Source of the DNA: Betaproteobacteria bacterium
GTDB lineage: Bacteria; Pseudomonadota; Gammaproteobacteria; Burkholderiales; Burkholderiaceae_E
DNA: 64,000 nucleotides
Assembly: GCA_018970865.1 (NCBI GenBank)
Contig: JAGWVN010000001.1
Span: forward strand, 39,163-103,162
Direction of reading: 5' to 3'
Shown here: in pieces, positions 43,351 through 52,125 of the stretch
How the letters are laid out: the number at the start of each line of letters is the position of its first letter
Numbering within the stretch: the stretch's first letter is position 1
Translations under genes and position numbers: made by a program
The notes under the pieces: model-generated
What the model saw: the letters and a program-made list of their open reading frames with translations, nothing else
Database searches by the model: none
What the model was told of the DNA's origin: nothing

Positions 43351-44708
43351 GCCTTCTTCAGCGCGGCCGAGGCGCGGTCGACCTCGGCGGCCGCGTCGTT
43401 GAGCGCGGCCTGGGGATCGGCGCCGCTCAGCACCACCCGCTGCACCGCGCGGTGCATGGCGTCGGCGAGCTCGTTGTAGACCGGGGTGCGCGGCAGGTAC
43501 ACGCCGACATCCTTGGCCTCGAGGATGGAACCGATGCCGGGGAAGTACTTCACATTCGGGTTGTCGATCCAGCCGCTCTTGCGCGCGAGCGGGAAGGGCT
43601 GGGTGTCGTTCCAGCAGTCGGCGAGATCGGACATGATGAACTTGTACATGTCGTGCAGGATCGCCTGCTTGTCCGGGGAGGTCTTGGCATTGACCACCAG
43701 ATTGAAACCGTAGGTGGTGGAGATGCCCTTGTCATTGCCGATGCCCGGGTAGCGCACTGGCCGGAAGTAGCCCTCGGTGGCCATGGCCTCGTTCTGCGAC
43801 TTGATCGCCACCAGCGGCAGCGGGTGGCTCCAGAACATGGAGCAGCGCTCCTTGAGCCAGTCCATGGCGGGCAGGGGATTGGTGGCGATCGACTCGGCCG
43901 GATCTTCGGCGCCGTACTGCCGCGCGAGCGAGGCCCGCAGCGTCATGGCCCGCACCCCGGCGGCGTTGTTGACGGTGCACTTGCCCTTGTCGTCGAACCA
44001 GCGGCCACCCGCCATGACCAGGATGGGATTGAACTGGATCATGGTCCATTGCGCCGCGTGCATCGCGAACTTGAAGCCCTGGCGGCGGAACTTGCTGCCG
44101 TCCTTGATGGTCAGGCGGCGCGCGACCTCGCCGAACTGGTCCCAGTTGCGCGGCGCGTCCTTGTCGGGGTCGAGACCCACCTCGCGGAAGTGACGGGTGT
44201 TGATGTAGTTGCAGAAGCCGTAGAACCACAGCGGATAGCCGTAGACCTTGCCGTTGCTCACCGCGCCCTGGACGAAGGCCGGCGCGAAGTCGTCGACGAA
44301 GGCCTTGTAGTCGGAGTAGCCGAGCTTGTTCACATCGAGCGGCGCGAGCAGGTTCTTGGACATCCAGGTGGGCATGAACCAGTCCTGGCTGACGAAGCCG
44401 TCGGGCGCGGTGCCGGTGGCGAAGCCCACGCTGATCTTCTTGCCGAGGTCGCCGAAGGTGAACCACTGGAAGTCGACCTTCACATTCGGGTTCTTCTCCT
44501 GGTAGAGCCTCACGCGCTTCTGGATCCAGGGCCGCTGCTGCGGATTCTCGAAGGTCCAGAAGCTGATCTGCACCGGCGCCTTGCCCTGGGCGAAGACCCG
44601 GCCCGGCGCCGCGCCAGCCGCCAGCGCGCCCAGGCCGGCGGTGCCGGCGCCGCGGATCACGCGACGGCGGCCGCCATCGCGCAGCGTGATGTCCTTGTCC
44701 TGTTCCAT
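43347..44708 (-). CDS. Extracellular solute-binding protein family 1 (sugar-type)
   Basis: 453-residue periplasmic binding protein. The start at MEQDKDITLRDGG has GAGGAG about nine bases upstream; the frame continues upstream without conserved sequence. The leader GRRRVIRGAGTAGLGALAAG is twin-arginine-like (RRRVIRG), so Tat export is likely, which would fit a binding protein that folds before export. The mature region QISFWTFENPQQRPWIQ is that of sugar-binding family 1 proteins. It forms the importer with the two permeases. No ATPase gene is adjacent. Confidence 0.9.
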   Translation of the reverse strand: MEQDKDITLRDGGRRRVIRGAGTAGLGALAAGAAPGRVFAQGKAPVQISFWTFENPQQRPWIQKRVRLYQEKNPNVKVDFQWFTFGDLGKKISVGFATGTAPDGFVSQDWFMPTWMSKNLLAPLDVNKLGYSDYKAFVDDFAPAFVQGAVSNGKVYGYPLWFYGFCNYINTRHFREVGLDPDKDAPRNWDQFGEVARRLTIKDGSKFRRQGFKFAMHAAQWTMIQFNPILVMAGGRWFDDKGKCTVNNAAGVRAMTLRASLARQYGAEDPAESIATNPLPAMDWLKERCSMFWSHPLPLVAIKSQNEAMATEGYFRPVRYPGIGNDKGISTTYGFNLVVNAKTSPDKQAILHDMYKFIMSDLADCWNDTQPFPLARKSGWIDNPNVKYFPGIGSILEAKDVGVYLPRTPVYNELADAMHRAVQRVVLSGADPQAALNDAAAEVDRASAALKKA

Positions 44709-44764
44709 TGCGGTCTCCTCTGGTGGTTGTGTGCGGTCTGCGGGCCCGCGCCCGGCATGTGGGG

Positions 44765-46000
44765 TCAGTTGATCATCACCCGGGCGAGGTCGTCGGGGAT
44801 GTGCTCCATCGGCCGGGCGCTGACCCGGATCAGGTACTCGGGTGTCTGGCCCAGCGCGCCTTCGCTCCACGGGGTCTCGAGGCCGTGCTCGATGAACCAG
44901 CCCAGGTGCTGCGCGAAGGCCACCGCGCTGCGCCCGGCGGGCATGCGCTCGCGCTCGTAGGCGCGCAGGGCCTGCGCCGGGCTAAGCCCCTGGCTGGCGC
45001 AGGCCTCCAGGCTGTCGACCAGCGCGCCGGCATCCTGCGCGGCCTTGAGCACGCCGATGCCCACATGCGGGCGCGCCACGAAGGCGGCATCGCCGAGCAG
45101 GGCCACCGCGCCCACCGCGATCCGGGTGGAGCAGACATCGTAGATCGGCTGGAACAGATGCTGCTCGGCGCGCAGGACGATCTCGGCAAACTGCGCCGGC
45201 AGCCGCGCCTGGGCATCGCGCCGCAGCCGCTCGATGTGCTCGGGCCGCACCAGCGGCGGCGGAATGGAGTACTGGTGCTCGGTGCCGCTCGCGTCGGTGA
45301 GCAGGTCGCGCAGCCCGGCCTCGCTGGTGTGGCGATACCACAGGTAGCTGTAGCGGCGTCGGCCGGGATCGGAGGATTCGTCGGGCCCGAGCATGGGATA
45401 GCCGATCAGCTGTCCGTCACCCGGAAACACGAAGGAATAGAGGCCGACGATGCGGTCGCGGAAGTCGCTGGAGAGCAGCGACTCGTTCATGACGCCGCGG
45501 CAGGCCACATAACCGGCATAGCGCGGCTGGATCTCGGGAGCGATCTCCTGGCGCACCCGGGAGCGGAAGCCATCGGCGCCGATGATCAGGTCGGCAGCCA
45601 CCCGCTCGCCGTCGGCGAACAGGGCCACCGGACGCTCGGCCGAGCGGTCGATGCCGACCAGCTCCTTGCCGAGGTGATAGCGGTCGGCGGGAAAGGCCTC
45701 GTGCAGCCGCCGGTACACGAAGCTCCAGGCGGTGAGGTACTGCGGGTGGGCATAGCGCGCCACCACCGCGCCGCTGCGGTCGTAGGCCACGCGGCCATCG
45801 ACATCGATGCCCCGGGTGGGCGCGGCCACGCCGGCACGCTGCATCAGGCGACCGAGCTCGTCATGACCGGCGATGCCGGCGCCGCGGGACTCGAGGGTGG
45901 AGGCGACCTTCTCGAAGATGCGCACATCCCAGCCGCGCGCGCGCAGCATGTTGCCGGCGAACAGGCCGCCCACCGATCCACCGATGATCACGGCCTTCAT
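44765..46000 (-). CDS. FAD-dependent aromatic/heterocycle monooxygenase (2,6-dihydroxypyridine hydroxylase-like)
   Basis: 411-residue class A flavoprotein monooxygenase. The FAD motif GGSVGGLFAGNMLRARGW with the following acidic FEK is at residues 6-30; GADGFRSRVRQ is the DG motif, and GDAAFVARPHVGIG the second FAD motif. The GGSxGGLFA form is closest to 2,6-dihydroxypyridine 3-monooxygenases and related heterocycle hydroxylases. It is the first gene of the operon that includes the importer and hydrolase. ATG at 46000 was chosen because the glycine-rich motif begins six residues later; a longer N-terminus is low-complexity. Hydroxylation of a phenolic or hydroxypyridine ring is inferred. Confidence 0.84.
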   Translation of the reverse strand: MKAVIIGGSVGGLFAGNMLRARGWDVRIFEKVASTLESRGAGIAGHDELGRLMQRAGVAAPTRGIDVDGRVAYDRSGAVVARYAHPQYLTAWSFVYRRLHEAFPADRYHLGKELVGIDRSAERPVALFADGERVAADLIIGADGFRSRVRQEIAPEIQPRYAGYVACRGVMNESLLSSDFRDRIVGLYSFVFPGDGQLIGYPMLGPDESSDPGRRRYSYLWYRHTSEAGLRDLLTDASGTEHQYSIPPPLVRPEHIERLRRDAQARLPAQFAEIVLRAEQHLFQPIYDVCSTRIAVGAVALLGDAAFVARPHVGIGVLKAAQDAGALVDSLEACASQGLSPAQALRAYERERMPAGRSAVAFAQHLGWFIEHGLETPWSEGALGQTPEYLIRVSARPMEHIPDDLARVMIN

Positions 46001-46039
46001 GGCAGACAGCGGATTGGGCGGGCGCGGCACATCGGCCGC

Positions 46040-46068
46040 AGTATAGGGAGCGCTACCCCTCAGTCCAA
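46040..46068 (-). promoter_or_regulatory. Candidate promoter of the monooxygenase operon
   Basis: On the minus strand TTGGAC (plus 46063-46068) and TATACT (plus 46040-46045, five of six -10 bases) are 17 bases apart. The predicted start near 46033 gives a leader of about 33 nucleotides to the monooxygenase ATG at 46000. The weak -35 suggests dependence on an activator. Confidence 0.55.
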
Positions 46069-46097
46069 GTGATGAAAACTGATAGGTGGCATCACTT
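46067..46097. promoter_or_regulatory. Perfect 8-bp inverted repeat, probable LysR operator
   Basis: AAGTGATG (46067-46074) and CATCACTT (46090-46097), with 15 bases between. It touches the -35 element of the monooxygenase promoter, and its outer arm overlaps the stop codon of the LysR gene. Position directly upstream of -35 is usual for LysR activators. It is not followed by a T-run in the direction of LysR transcription, so a terminator reading is less likely. Confidence 0.6.
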
Positions 46098-47030
46098 TTT
46101 CCGATGCCTTGCCGAGCCACGGCGAGGGGCCGGCCCGAGAGAGAACAAGGCCTTGCGCACAGTGTCGACCATGAGCATCGCCGGCAGGGTGAGCGGTCGC
46201 TCCGGGGGGTGGATTTCGACGATTTCCGAAACAAGCTCGGGCCGCAGCACCGGGTTGACCAGGTAGCGATCGCCGCCGAGTTCGTCGATCACCGCCATGC
46301 GCGGCACCAGGGTGGACCAGTCGGAGAGCTCCAGGGCCTTCAGGGTGGCGCTCAGCCCGTCGATCTCCATGACCCGGCTGACCCGGATATCACCCGACTT
46401 GATGTGGCGATCGAGCAGCCGGCGGATGGAATTGCGCCGTGAGGGCAGGATCAGCTTCAGGTCCGCAATGTCGGTGAGCCGGTAGCCGCGCCCCGGCTCC
46501 AGGCCCCGGCGCGGCCCCGACACCAGCCACACCGGGTCGGCGAAGATCGGCTGGATCAGCAGGCGCGACTGCGCGGTGGGCGGGTTGCACACCGCCAGGT
46601 CGAGGCTGCCCTCGAGCACGAGATCGGCGAGCGAGCCGCTGGTGGACTCGAACAGCTTGAGCTCGACATCCGGGTAGCGGGCCTCGTAGTCGGCCAGGAT
46701 GCGCGAGAGCGGGCCGCGGCAGATCGAGGGCATCAGGCCCACCCGCACCTCGCCGACCACGCGCTCGGTGAAGTCGCGCATCTCCTGCCGGGCGGTGTCG
46801 AGCTGCCGCAACAGGCCGGTGGCCAGCTTGTAGAAGTGGCGCGCCGCCGGGGTGGGGCGCACGCCCTGCGCGCTGCGGTCGAAGAGCTGCAGGGCGAGTT
46901 CGGTCTCGAGCTGGCGCAGCTGCGCCGAGAGCGCCGGCTGGACGATGCTCAGGCGCTCCGAGGCGCGGCTGATGCTGCCCTCCTCGAAGAGCGCCACGAA
47001 ATACTGGATCTTGCGCAGGTCGAGGGCCAT
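46092..47030 (-). CDS. LysR-type regulator of the monooxygenase operon
   Basis: 312-residue LysR regulator. MALDLRKIQYFVALFEEGSI starts the helix-turn-helix, with SIVQPALSAQLRQLETELALQLF as the recognition and linker helices; VRVGLMPSICRGPLSRILADYEARYPDVELKL begins the effector domain. Upstream codons are low-complexity and were left out. It is co-oriented with the operon and 91 bases upstream of the monooxygenase, with the inverted repeat in between. Inducer unknown. Confidence 0.87.
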   Translation of the reverse strand: MALDLRKIQYFVALFEEGSISRASERLSIVQPALSAQLRQLETELALQLFDRSAQGVRPTPAARHFYKLATGLLRQLDTARQEMRDFTERVVGEVRVGLMPSICRGPLSRILADYEARYPDVELKLFESTSGSLADLVLEGSLDLAVCNPPTAQSRLLIQPIFADPVWLVSGPRRGLEPGRGYRLTDIADLKLILPSRRNSIRRLLDRHIKSGDIRVSRVMEIDGLSATLKALELSDWSTLVPRMAVIDELGGDRYLVNPVLRPELVSEIVEIHPPERPLTLPAMLMVDTVRKALFSLGPAPRRGSARHRKK

Positions 47031-47176
47031 GGCGGCAGCCCGGTGTCGGAAGGGCTTCGATTCTGCCCGAAGCGCGGCGGCCAGCCTGCTCAACCGACGA
47101 CACGGCGCGACGGCACAGCATCGGGGCTCGGCCGCTGCCCGCGGCCGGCCACCGCCGACACGCCCCGGGAGCCGTG

Positions 47177-48916
47177 ATGTCCCCACCCCGATTGCTGCTC
47201 GACCATGTCTACGATCACGAGCGCGAGTGGCGCGACCGGATCTACCTGACCCAGCCGCTGCCCGGCACCGACCGCTGCATCGACTACACCTGGGGACGTT
47301 GCCTCGACGAGGCGCGGCGCATGGCGGCATGGCTGCGCGGACAGGCGCTGGGGGATGCCCCGACGATCGCGCTGCTCTCGAAGAACTGCGCGCACAGCGT
47401 GATCGCCGAGCTGGCGATCTGGATGGCCGGGGGCACCACCGTGGCGCTGTTCGCCACCGAATCGCCCGAGGGCCTGCGGCGGGTGCTCGCGCACAGCGGC
47501 GCGGCGCTGCTCTTCGTGGGCCGCCTGGATGACTGGGCCCGCCAGGCCCCGGGCGTGCCGGCGGGACTGCCCTGCGTGGCGCTGCCGCTGGGCCCGACGG
47601 GCATCGCCTTGCGCTGGGAGGCGCTGATCGGCGCGAGCGCGCCCCTGCCCGGCCGGCCGCGGCGGGCCGCCCACGAACTCGCGATGCTGGTCTACACCTC
47701 GGGCACCAGCGGCGAGCCCAAGGGGGTGATGCACGACTTCGGCCATGTCACCCGGGCCTGCGAGATCATCACCGCCACCATCGGCTACCGGCCCGACGAC
47801 CGGCTGCTCTCGTACCTGCCGCTCGCCCATGTGTTCGAACGCGCCTGCATCGAATGCGCCTCGCTGATGGCCGGCGGGCGGGTGTTCTTCGCCGACAGCC
47901 CGGCCACCTTCCTGGCCGACCTGCGCCGGGCCCGGCCCACGCTCTTCCTGTCGGTGCCGCGCCTGTGGGAGAAGTTCCGCGAGGGCGTGCTGCGGCAGAT
48001 CCCGGAACGGCCGCTGGACTGGCTGCTGCGAGTGCCCGGCCTCGGTCGGTGGGTGGGGCGTCGGGTGCTCGCGCGGCTGGGGCTGGCCGAGGTGCGCATG
48101 GCCGGCAGCGGCTCGGCCCCGGCCCGGCCCGAGCTGATCGCCTGGTATCGCGCGCTGGGCCTGGATCTGCTCGAGGGCTACGGCATGACCGAGGACTTCG
48201 CGTGCTCGCACTTCAGCCGCAGCGGCCGGGAGCGGCCGGGCTGGGTGGGCGAGCCCTTCCCCGGGGTGGCGGTGCGCATCAGCCCCGAGGGCGAGGTGCT
48301 GATCCGCTCACCCGGCTGCATGGTCGGCTATCACCGCGAGCCGGCGCTGACCGCGGCCAGCTTCACCGCCGATGGCTTCTTTCGCACCGGCGACCTCGGT
48401 GAGCGCAGCCCGACAGGGCAGCTGCGCCTGACCGGTCGCCTGAAGGAGCCCTTCAAGACCAGCACCGGCAAGTATGTGGCGCCTGCCCCGATCGAGGCGC
48501 TGTTGCAGGCCGATCCGATGATCGAGTCGGCAGTGGTGGCCGGCGCCGGGCAGCCCGCGCCCTTCGCCCTGGTGATGCTTAGCGAGTCATGGCGGGCGAA
48601 GCTGGCCGCGCCGGGCGGCGCAGACGCGGATGGCATCCCGACGGGCGGCACGGCGGAAGGCCCGGGGCCCGCCGCGAACGGCGCATCGCGCGAGAGCGCG
48701 CAGCGGGCGCTGGCCGAGCGCCTGCGCCAGGTGAACGAGGGCCTGGCGCCGCACGAACGGCTGCGCCTGCTGGTGGTGATGCCGGGCGAGGCCTGGTCGG
48801 TGGCCAACCAGCTGCTCACGCCGACGCTGAAACCGCGGCGCGCGCTGATCGAGAAGGCGGTGGCGAGCCGGCTGGCCGGCTGGTTCAGCCAGCCCGGGCC
48901 GGTTGTGTGGGCCTGA
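47177..48916 (+). CDS. Long-chain acyl-CoA synthetase-like AMP-binding protein
   Basis: 579-residue adenylate-forming ligase. Motifs are VYTSGTSGEPKGVMHDF, LPLAHVFERACIE (typical of long-chain synthetases), GYGMTEDF, FRTGDLGE and LTGRLKEPFKTSTGKYVAPAPIE, with the catalytic lysine. It starts at ATG 47177 rather than GTG one codon earlier, with GGGAG six bases upstream. The gene is divergent from the LysR regulator and is followed convergently by the copper chaperone. The C-terminus beyond the A10 motif is Arg/Leu-rich. Fatty acid activation is the usual role; a secondary-metabolite role is possible. Confidence 0.87.
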   Translation: MSPPRLLLDHVYDHEREWRDRIYLTQPLPGTDRCIDYTWGRCLDEARRMAAWLRGQALGDAPTIALLSKNCAHSVIAELAIWMAGGTTVALFATESPEGLRRVLAHSGAALLFVGRLDDWARQAPGVPAGLPCVALPLGPTGIALRWEALIGASAPLPGRPRRAAHELAMLVYTSGTSGEPKGVMHDFGHVTRACEIITATIGYRPDDRLLSYLPLAHVFERACIECASLMAGGRVFFADSPATFLADLRRARPTLFLSVPRLWEKFREGVLRQIPERPLDWLLRVPGLGRWVGRRVLARLGLAEVRMAGSGSAPARPELIAWYRALGLDLLEGYGMTEDFACSHFSRSGRERPGWVGEPFPGVAVRISPEGEVLIRSPGCMVGYHREPALTAASFTADGFFRTGDLGERSPTGQLRLTGRLKEPFKTSTGKYVAPAPIEALLQADPMIESAVVAGAGQPAPFALVMLSESWRAKLAAPGGADADGIPTGGTAEGPGPAANGASRESAQRALAERLRQVNEGLAPHERLRLLVVMPGEAWSVANQLLTPTLKPRRALIEKAVASRLAGWFSQPGPVVWA

Positions 48917-48919
48917 GCC

Positions 48920-49471
48920 TCAGTGGGCGGCCTTGCCGTGGGCGTGGCCGTGCGGATGCCCGTGCGAGCTGCCCGAGCCCACCGCGCTGATCGGGCGCAC
49001 CAGGGCCCTCACCTCGAGGCTCTCGCGGCGGCCGTCGCGGCCCTGCACCACCAGCGACAGCGGCACCGCCTCGCCCTCGCGCAGCGGCGCCTTCAGGTCG
49101 ATCAGCATGAGGTGGTAGCCGCCAGGCTTGAGGTCGACGGGCTTGCCCGCGGGCAGATCCAGCCCGGGGACCTGACGCATCTTCATCACATTGCCGTCCA
49201 TGGCCATCTCGTGGATCTCGACGGCGCGGGCCGCCCCGGAACTGGCCTCGATGAGCCGGGCATCCGCCACCGAGCGCAGTTGCAGGAACACCCCGGCGAC
49301 CTTCTGCTGCGGCACCGTGGCCCGGGTCCAGGCATCGCTCGCGCTGACCTGGGCCCAGGCCGGCAGGGCGGCGGCGCCCATCAGAAGCGCGACCAGGGCC
49401 GACCGCAGGGAAGGCAGGACGCGAAGGCGGGACGGAAGGGAACGGCGCAGCGGGCGGGGACGCGAGAACAT
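48920..49471 (-). CDS. Periplasmic copper chaperone PCu(A)C with His-rich tail
   Basis: 183-residue exported protein of the PCu(A)C/DUF461 family that hands Cu(I) to the CuA site of cytochrome oxidase. A signal peptide (about 40 residues, LRSALVALLMGAAALPAWAQ) precedes ASDAWTRATVPQQKVAGVFL. The Cu(I) motif H-x-M...M...H-x-M is present in EIHEMAMDG, MKMRQVPG and GYHLMLIDLK. The C-terminus ends in a histidine-rich stretch (SHGHPHGHAHGKAAH), uncommon enough to suggest extra Cu(II) binding. It is convergent with the acyl-CoA ligase, with three bases between. No SCO or cytochrome oxidase gene is in the window. Confidence 0.92.
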   Translation of the reverse strand: MFSRPRPLRRSLPSRLRVLPSLRSALVALLMGAAALPAWAQVSASDAWTRATVPQQKVAGVFLQLRSVADARLIEASSGAARAVEIHEMAMDGNVMKMRQVPGLDLPAGKPVDLKPGGYHLMLIDLKAPLREGEAVPLSLVVQGRDGRRESLEVRALVRPISAVGSGSSHGHPHGHAHGKAAH

Positions 49472-49606
49472 GGCAGACGATTCGGAAACGGTGGCGGGAT
49501 GCCCCGGATACTATCGCTCCCGCGAGTCCACCCCCATCCCGGGTCCGTGCGCGGCAGGGGCTCCCCGCCCCGAAAACGCCACCGCCCCTTCGCCGGAGCG
49601 CCGCCG

Positions 49607-50662
49607 ATGTTCCTTCGCCAGTGCTGGTATGTGATCGCCTGGGACCATGAGATCCCCGACGACGGACTGTTCTCGCGCACCGTCCTGGGCGAGCCGATCG
49701 TGGTCTTCCGCACCCGCCAGGGCCTGGCCGCGCTGGAAGACCGCTGCTGCCATCGCCTGGCACCGCTGTCGGCCGGGCGCAAGGAGGGGGACTGCGTGCG
49801 CTGCGGCTATCACGGCCTCACCTTCGACGCGACCGGCCGCTGCGTGGCCATCCCCGGCGTCGAGCGCATACCCGCGGCAGCGCGGGTGCGCCGCTATCCG
49901 GTGGCGCTGCGCAATCGCTGGGTCTTCGTGTGGATGGGTGACCCCGATCAGGCCGACCCGGCGCTGCTGCCCGACAACTTCTCCTGCGATCACCCGCAGT
50001 GGCATCACCGCCCGGGCTACATGCACTACGATGTGGATCACCGCCTGATCTGCGACAACCTGCTCGACTTCTCGCACCTGAGCTGGGTGCACGAGAAGAC
50101 CCTCGGCGGCAGCCCGCAGATCGCGCTGGCCCGGCCCGAGATCGAGAGCCTGCCGCGCGGCATCCGCGTGACGCGGCGGGTGCCCTCGGTGCCCGCGCCG
50201 CCCTACTACCAGCGCTTCCGGCGCTTCGACACGCCGGTGGACCGCTGGTTCATCTACGACTTCCTGGTGCCGGGCGTGCTGCTCATGCACTCGGGCGGCC
50301 GCCCCTCCGAAGACCCGCCCGAGGATCTCAGCCGCGCGGTGCGCCTGCACAGCTGCCAGGCGCTCACGCCCGAGACCGCCACCACCACCCACTACTTCTT
50401 CCAGCAGGCCCATCATGGCGAGCAGGAGGACACCACCGTGGCCGAGCTGATCTTCGACAGCCTGAAGGCGGCCTTCCACGAGGACCGCGAGATGATCCGG
50501 GCGCAGTCGCGGGTGATCGCGGCGCGGCCCGACGCGCCGATGCTCACGCTGCCGATGGACGCGGCGCTGGTGCAGTACCGTCGTCTGGTCGATCGTCTGC
50601 TCACGCGGGAGGGGCTCTCCGAGCAGACGAGCGCGCGCCTCACCGACCCGCCCGGGGGCTGA
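49607..50662 (+). CDS. Rieske oxygenase alpha subunit (vanillate O-demethylase/phenoxybenzoate-like)
   Basis: 351-residue Rieske non-heme iron oxygenase. The 2Fe-2S ligands are in DRCCHRLAPL (C-x-H) and RCGYHGLTFD (C-x2-H). The mononuclear iron facial triad begins in CDNLLDFSHLSWVHEKT (D-x3-H-x4-H). It starts MFLRQCWYVIAWDHEIPDD at ATG 49607; the upstream frame runs through another gene. Closest in pattern to VanA-type demethylases. The reductase partner (VanB-like) is not adjacent. It is convergent with an MFS transporter. Confidence 0.9.
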   Translation: MFLRQCWYVIAWDHEIPDDGLFSRTVLGEPIVVFRTRQGLAALEDRCCHRLAPLSAGRKEGDCVRCGYHGLTFDATGRCVAIPGVERIPAAARVRRYPVALRNRWVFVWMGDPDQADPALLPDNFSCDHPQWHHRPGYMHYDVDHRLICDNLLDFSHLSWVHEKTLGGSPQIALARPEIESLPRGIRVTRRVPSVPAPPYYQRFRRFDTPVDRWFIYDFLVPGVLLMHSGGRPSEDPPEDLSRAVRLHSCQALTPETATTTHYFFQQAHHGEQEDTTVAELIFDSLKAAFHEDREMIRAQSRVIAARPDAPMLTLPMDAALVQYRRLVDRLLTREGLSEQTSARLTDPPGG

Positions 50663-50725
50663 GGCAGGCGCTGCCACGGGCCGTGGCCGGGCCTTGCACG
50701 GCCGCGGCCGGCGCCGCGGCGCGGC

Positions 50726-51925
50726 TCAGCCCGGTGGCCGGGCGAGCGACCAGCGCAGCGCGAACGGCCCGGCCAGCACGCCGGCGCCCAGCACCGCGAA
50801 GGCGGCCAGCCAGCCACCGGGGCTGGCCGAACCGCCGAAGGCATCGAGCGCCACGCCCACCAGCCAGCCCGCCAGCGCCGACAGGCCGAAACCGGCCATC
50901 GAGTGCATGGCCAGGGTGGCGCCCTTGAAGCGCGGATCGGCGCTGGCGCTCATGCCGGCGGTGAGCGAACCGGAATCGGCCGGCACCGTCACCGCGTAGA
51001 CCAGCACCAGCGCCAGCAGCAGCCCGGGCGGGCCGCCGGCCATCAGGCCGATGCTCAGCGCCGTGGCCGCCGACAGCACCTGGATGACCGTGATGGCGCG
51101 ATGGCGGCCGTACCGGATGGCGCATTCGTTGCCGAGGATGCTCGCCGGCATCGCCAGCAGCGTCACCAGCACGCTCACGGTGATCGGCTCGAGCACGGCC
51201 TGGCCGCCATGGCGCGCGGCCACGAAGGTCCAGAAGGCCACGATCCAGGTGCGCATGCCGTAGAGCTCGAAGCAGTGCGCGGCATAGCCGAGGATGTAGC
51301 CCATGGCCGTGCGGTTGCGCAGCACCGGCCGGAAATCGAGCAGCCGCGCGCCGGGCGGCCGCGGCGGCGGCGGCACCGGGCGCATGCGCGCGGCCGCGGC
51401 CACCATCACCAGCGGACCCAGGCCGGTGAGGGTGAACGACCAGCGCCAGCCCAGGGTTTCGGCCACCAGCTGCGAGACCAGGAAAGACATGCCCACGCCC
51501 AGCGAATAGCTGGAGGTGTAGAAGGTGACGCTGCGCGAGGCGTCGCCGGGATCGAGCCGGTCGGTGAGCGCGCGCAGGCCGGGCATGTAGGCCCCGGCAA
51601 AGCCCACGCCGGCGAGCGCCCACAGCAGCATCGCCGAGAAGAGCCCCTGCGCCAGCCAGCCGAAGGCCAGGGTGGCGGCGCTGCTGGCCAGCGAGCCGAC
51701 CCCCAGCAGCACGCGGGCATCGATGCGGTCGGTGAGCGAGGCGAGCACCGGCACCGCCAGCATGTAGCCCGCGGCATAGGAGGCGGCGAGCAGACCGGCC
51801 TGGGCATTGCTCAGGCCCCACAGCGGGATGAGGTGGCCGACCATGACCGCGGGCACCACCACATGCGGCAGCAGGTTGCCGACCTGGCCGGCACACATCG
51901 CGAACACCAGCGGCTTGCCTCGCAT
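50726..51925 (-). CDS. MFS transporter
   Basis: 399-residue major facilitator with twelve predicted helices. The loop between helices 2 and 3 (LASLTDRIDARVLLGVGS) is the usual D-R motif position of this superfamily. It lies between a Rieske oxygenase gene (convergent) and the Ldh-type dehydrogenase gene (divergent). Probably an uptake or efflux transporter for an aromatic or organic acid; the substrate cannot be assigned. Its GRHRAI loop occurs in the second half. Confidence 0.88.
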   Translation of the reverse strand: MRGKPLVFAMCAGQVGNLLPHVVVPAVMVGHLIPLWGLSNAQAGLLAASYAAGYMLAVPVLASLTDRIDARVLLGVGSLASSAATLAFGWLAQGLFSAMLLWALAGVGFAGAYMPGLRALTDRLDPGDASRSVTFYTSSYSLGVGMSFLVSQLVAETLGWRWSFTLTGLGPLVMVAAAARMRPVPPPPRPPGARLLDFRPVLRNRTAMGYILGYAAHCFELYGMRTWIVAFWTFVAARHGGQAVLEPITVSVLVTLLAMPASILGNECAIRYGRHRAITVIQVLSAATALSIGLMAGGPPGLLLALVLVYAVTVPADSGSLTAGMSASADPRFKGATLAMHSMAGFGLSALAGWLVGVALDAFGGSASPGGWLAAFAVLGAGVLAGPFALRWSLARPPG

Positions 51926-52125
51926 GGCGGGAATCGGGCCGGGCCGGCCCGCGGGAGATGAGGATGCGTCGACCCTAAGCGATGGCGCGGCGCGGCGGCA
52001 AGGCCGGCAAGCGACAGGGCCGGCGGCGCGCTCCGTTTTCCGCGCCCGCCGTCGCCAGCCGGCGGGCAGGGCTGGCTAAGATGCCTCTCCCCCCGGCACC
52101 CGGGTTCCCGTCACCAAGGACCGCC

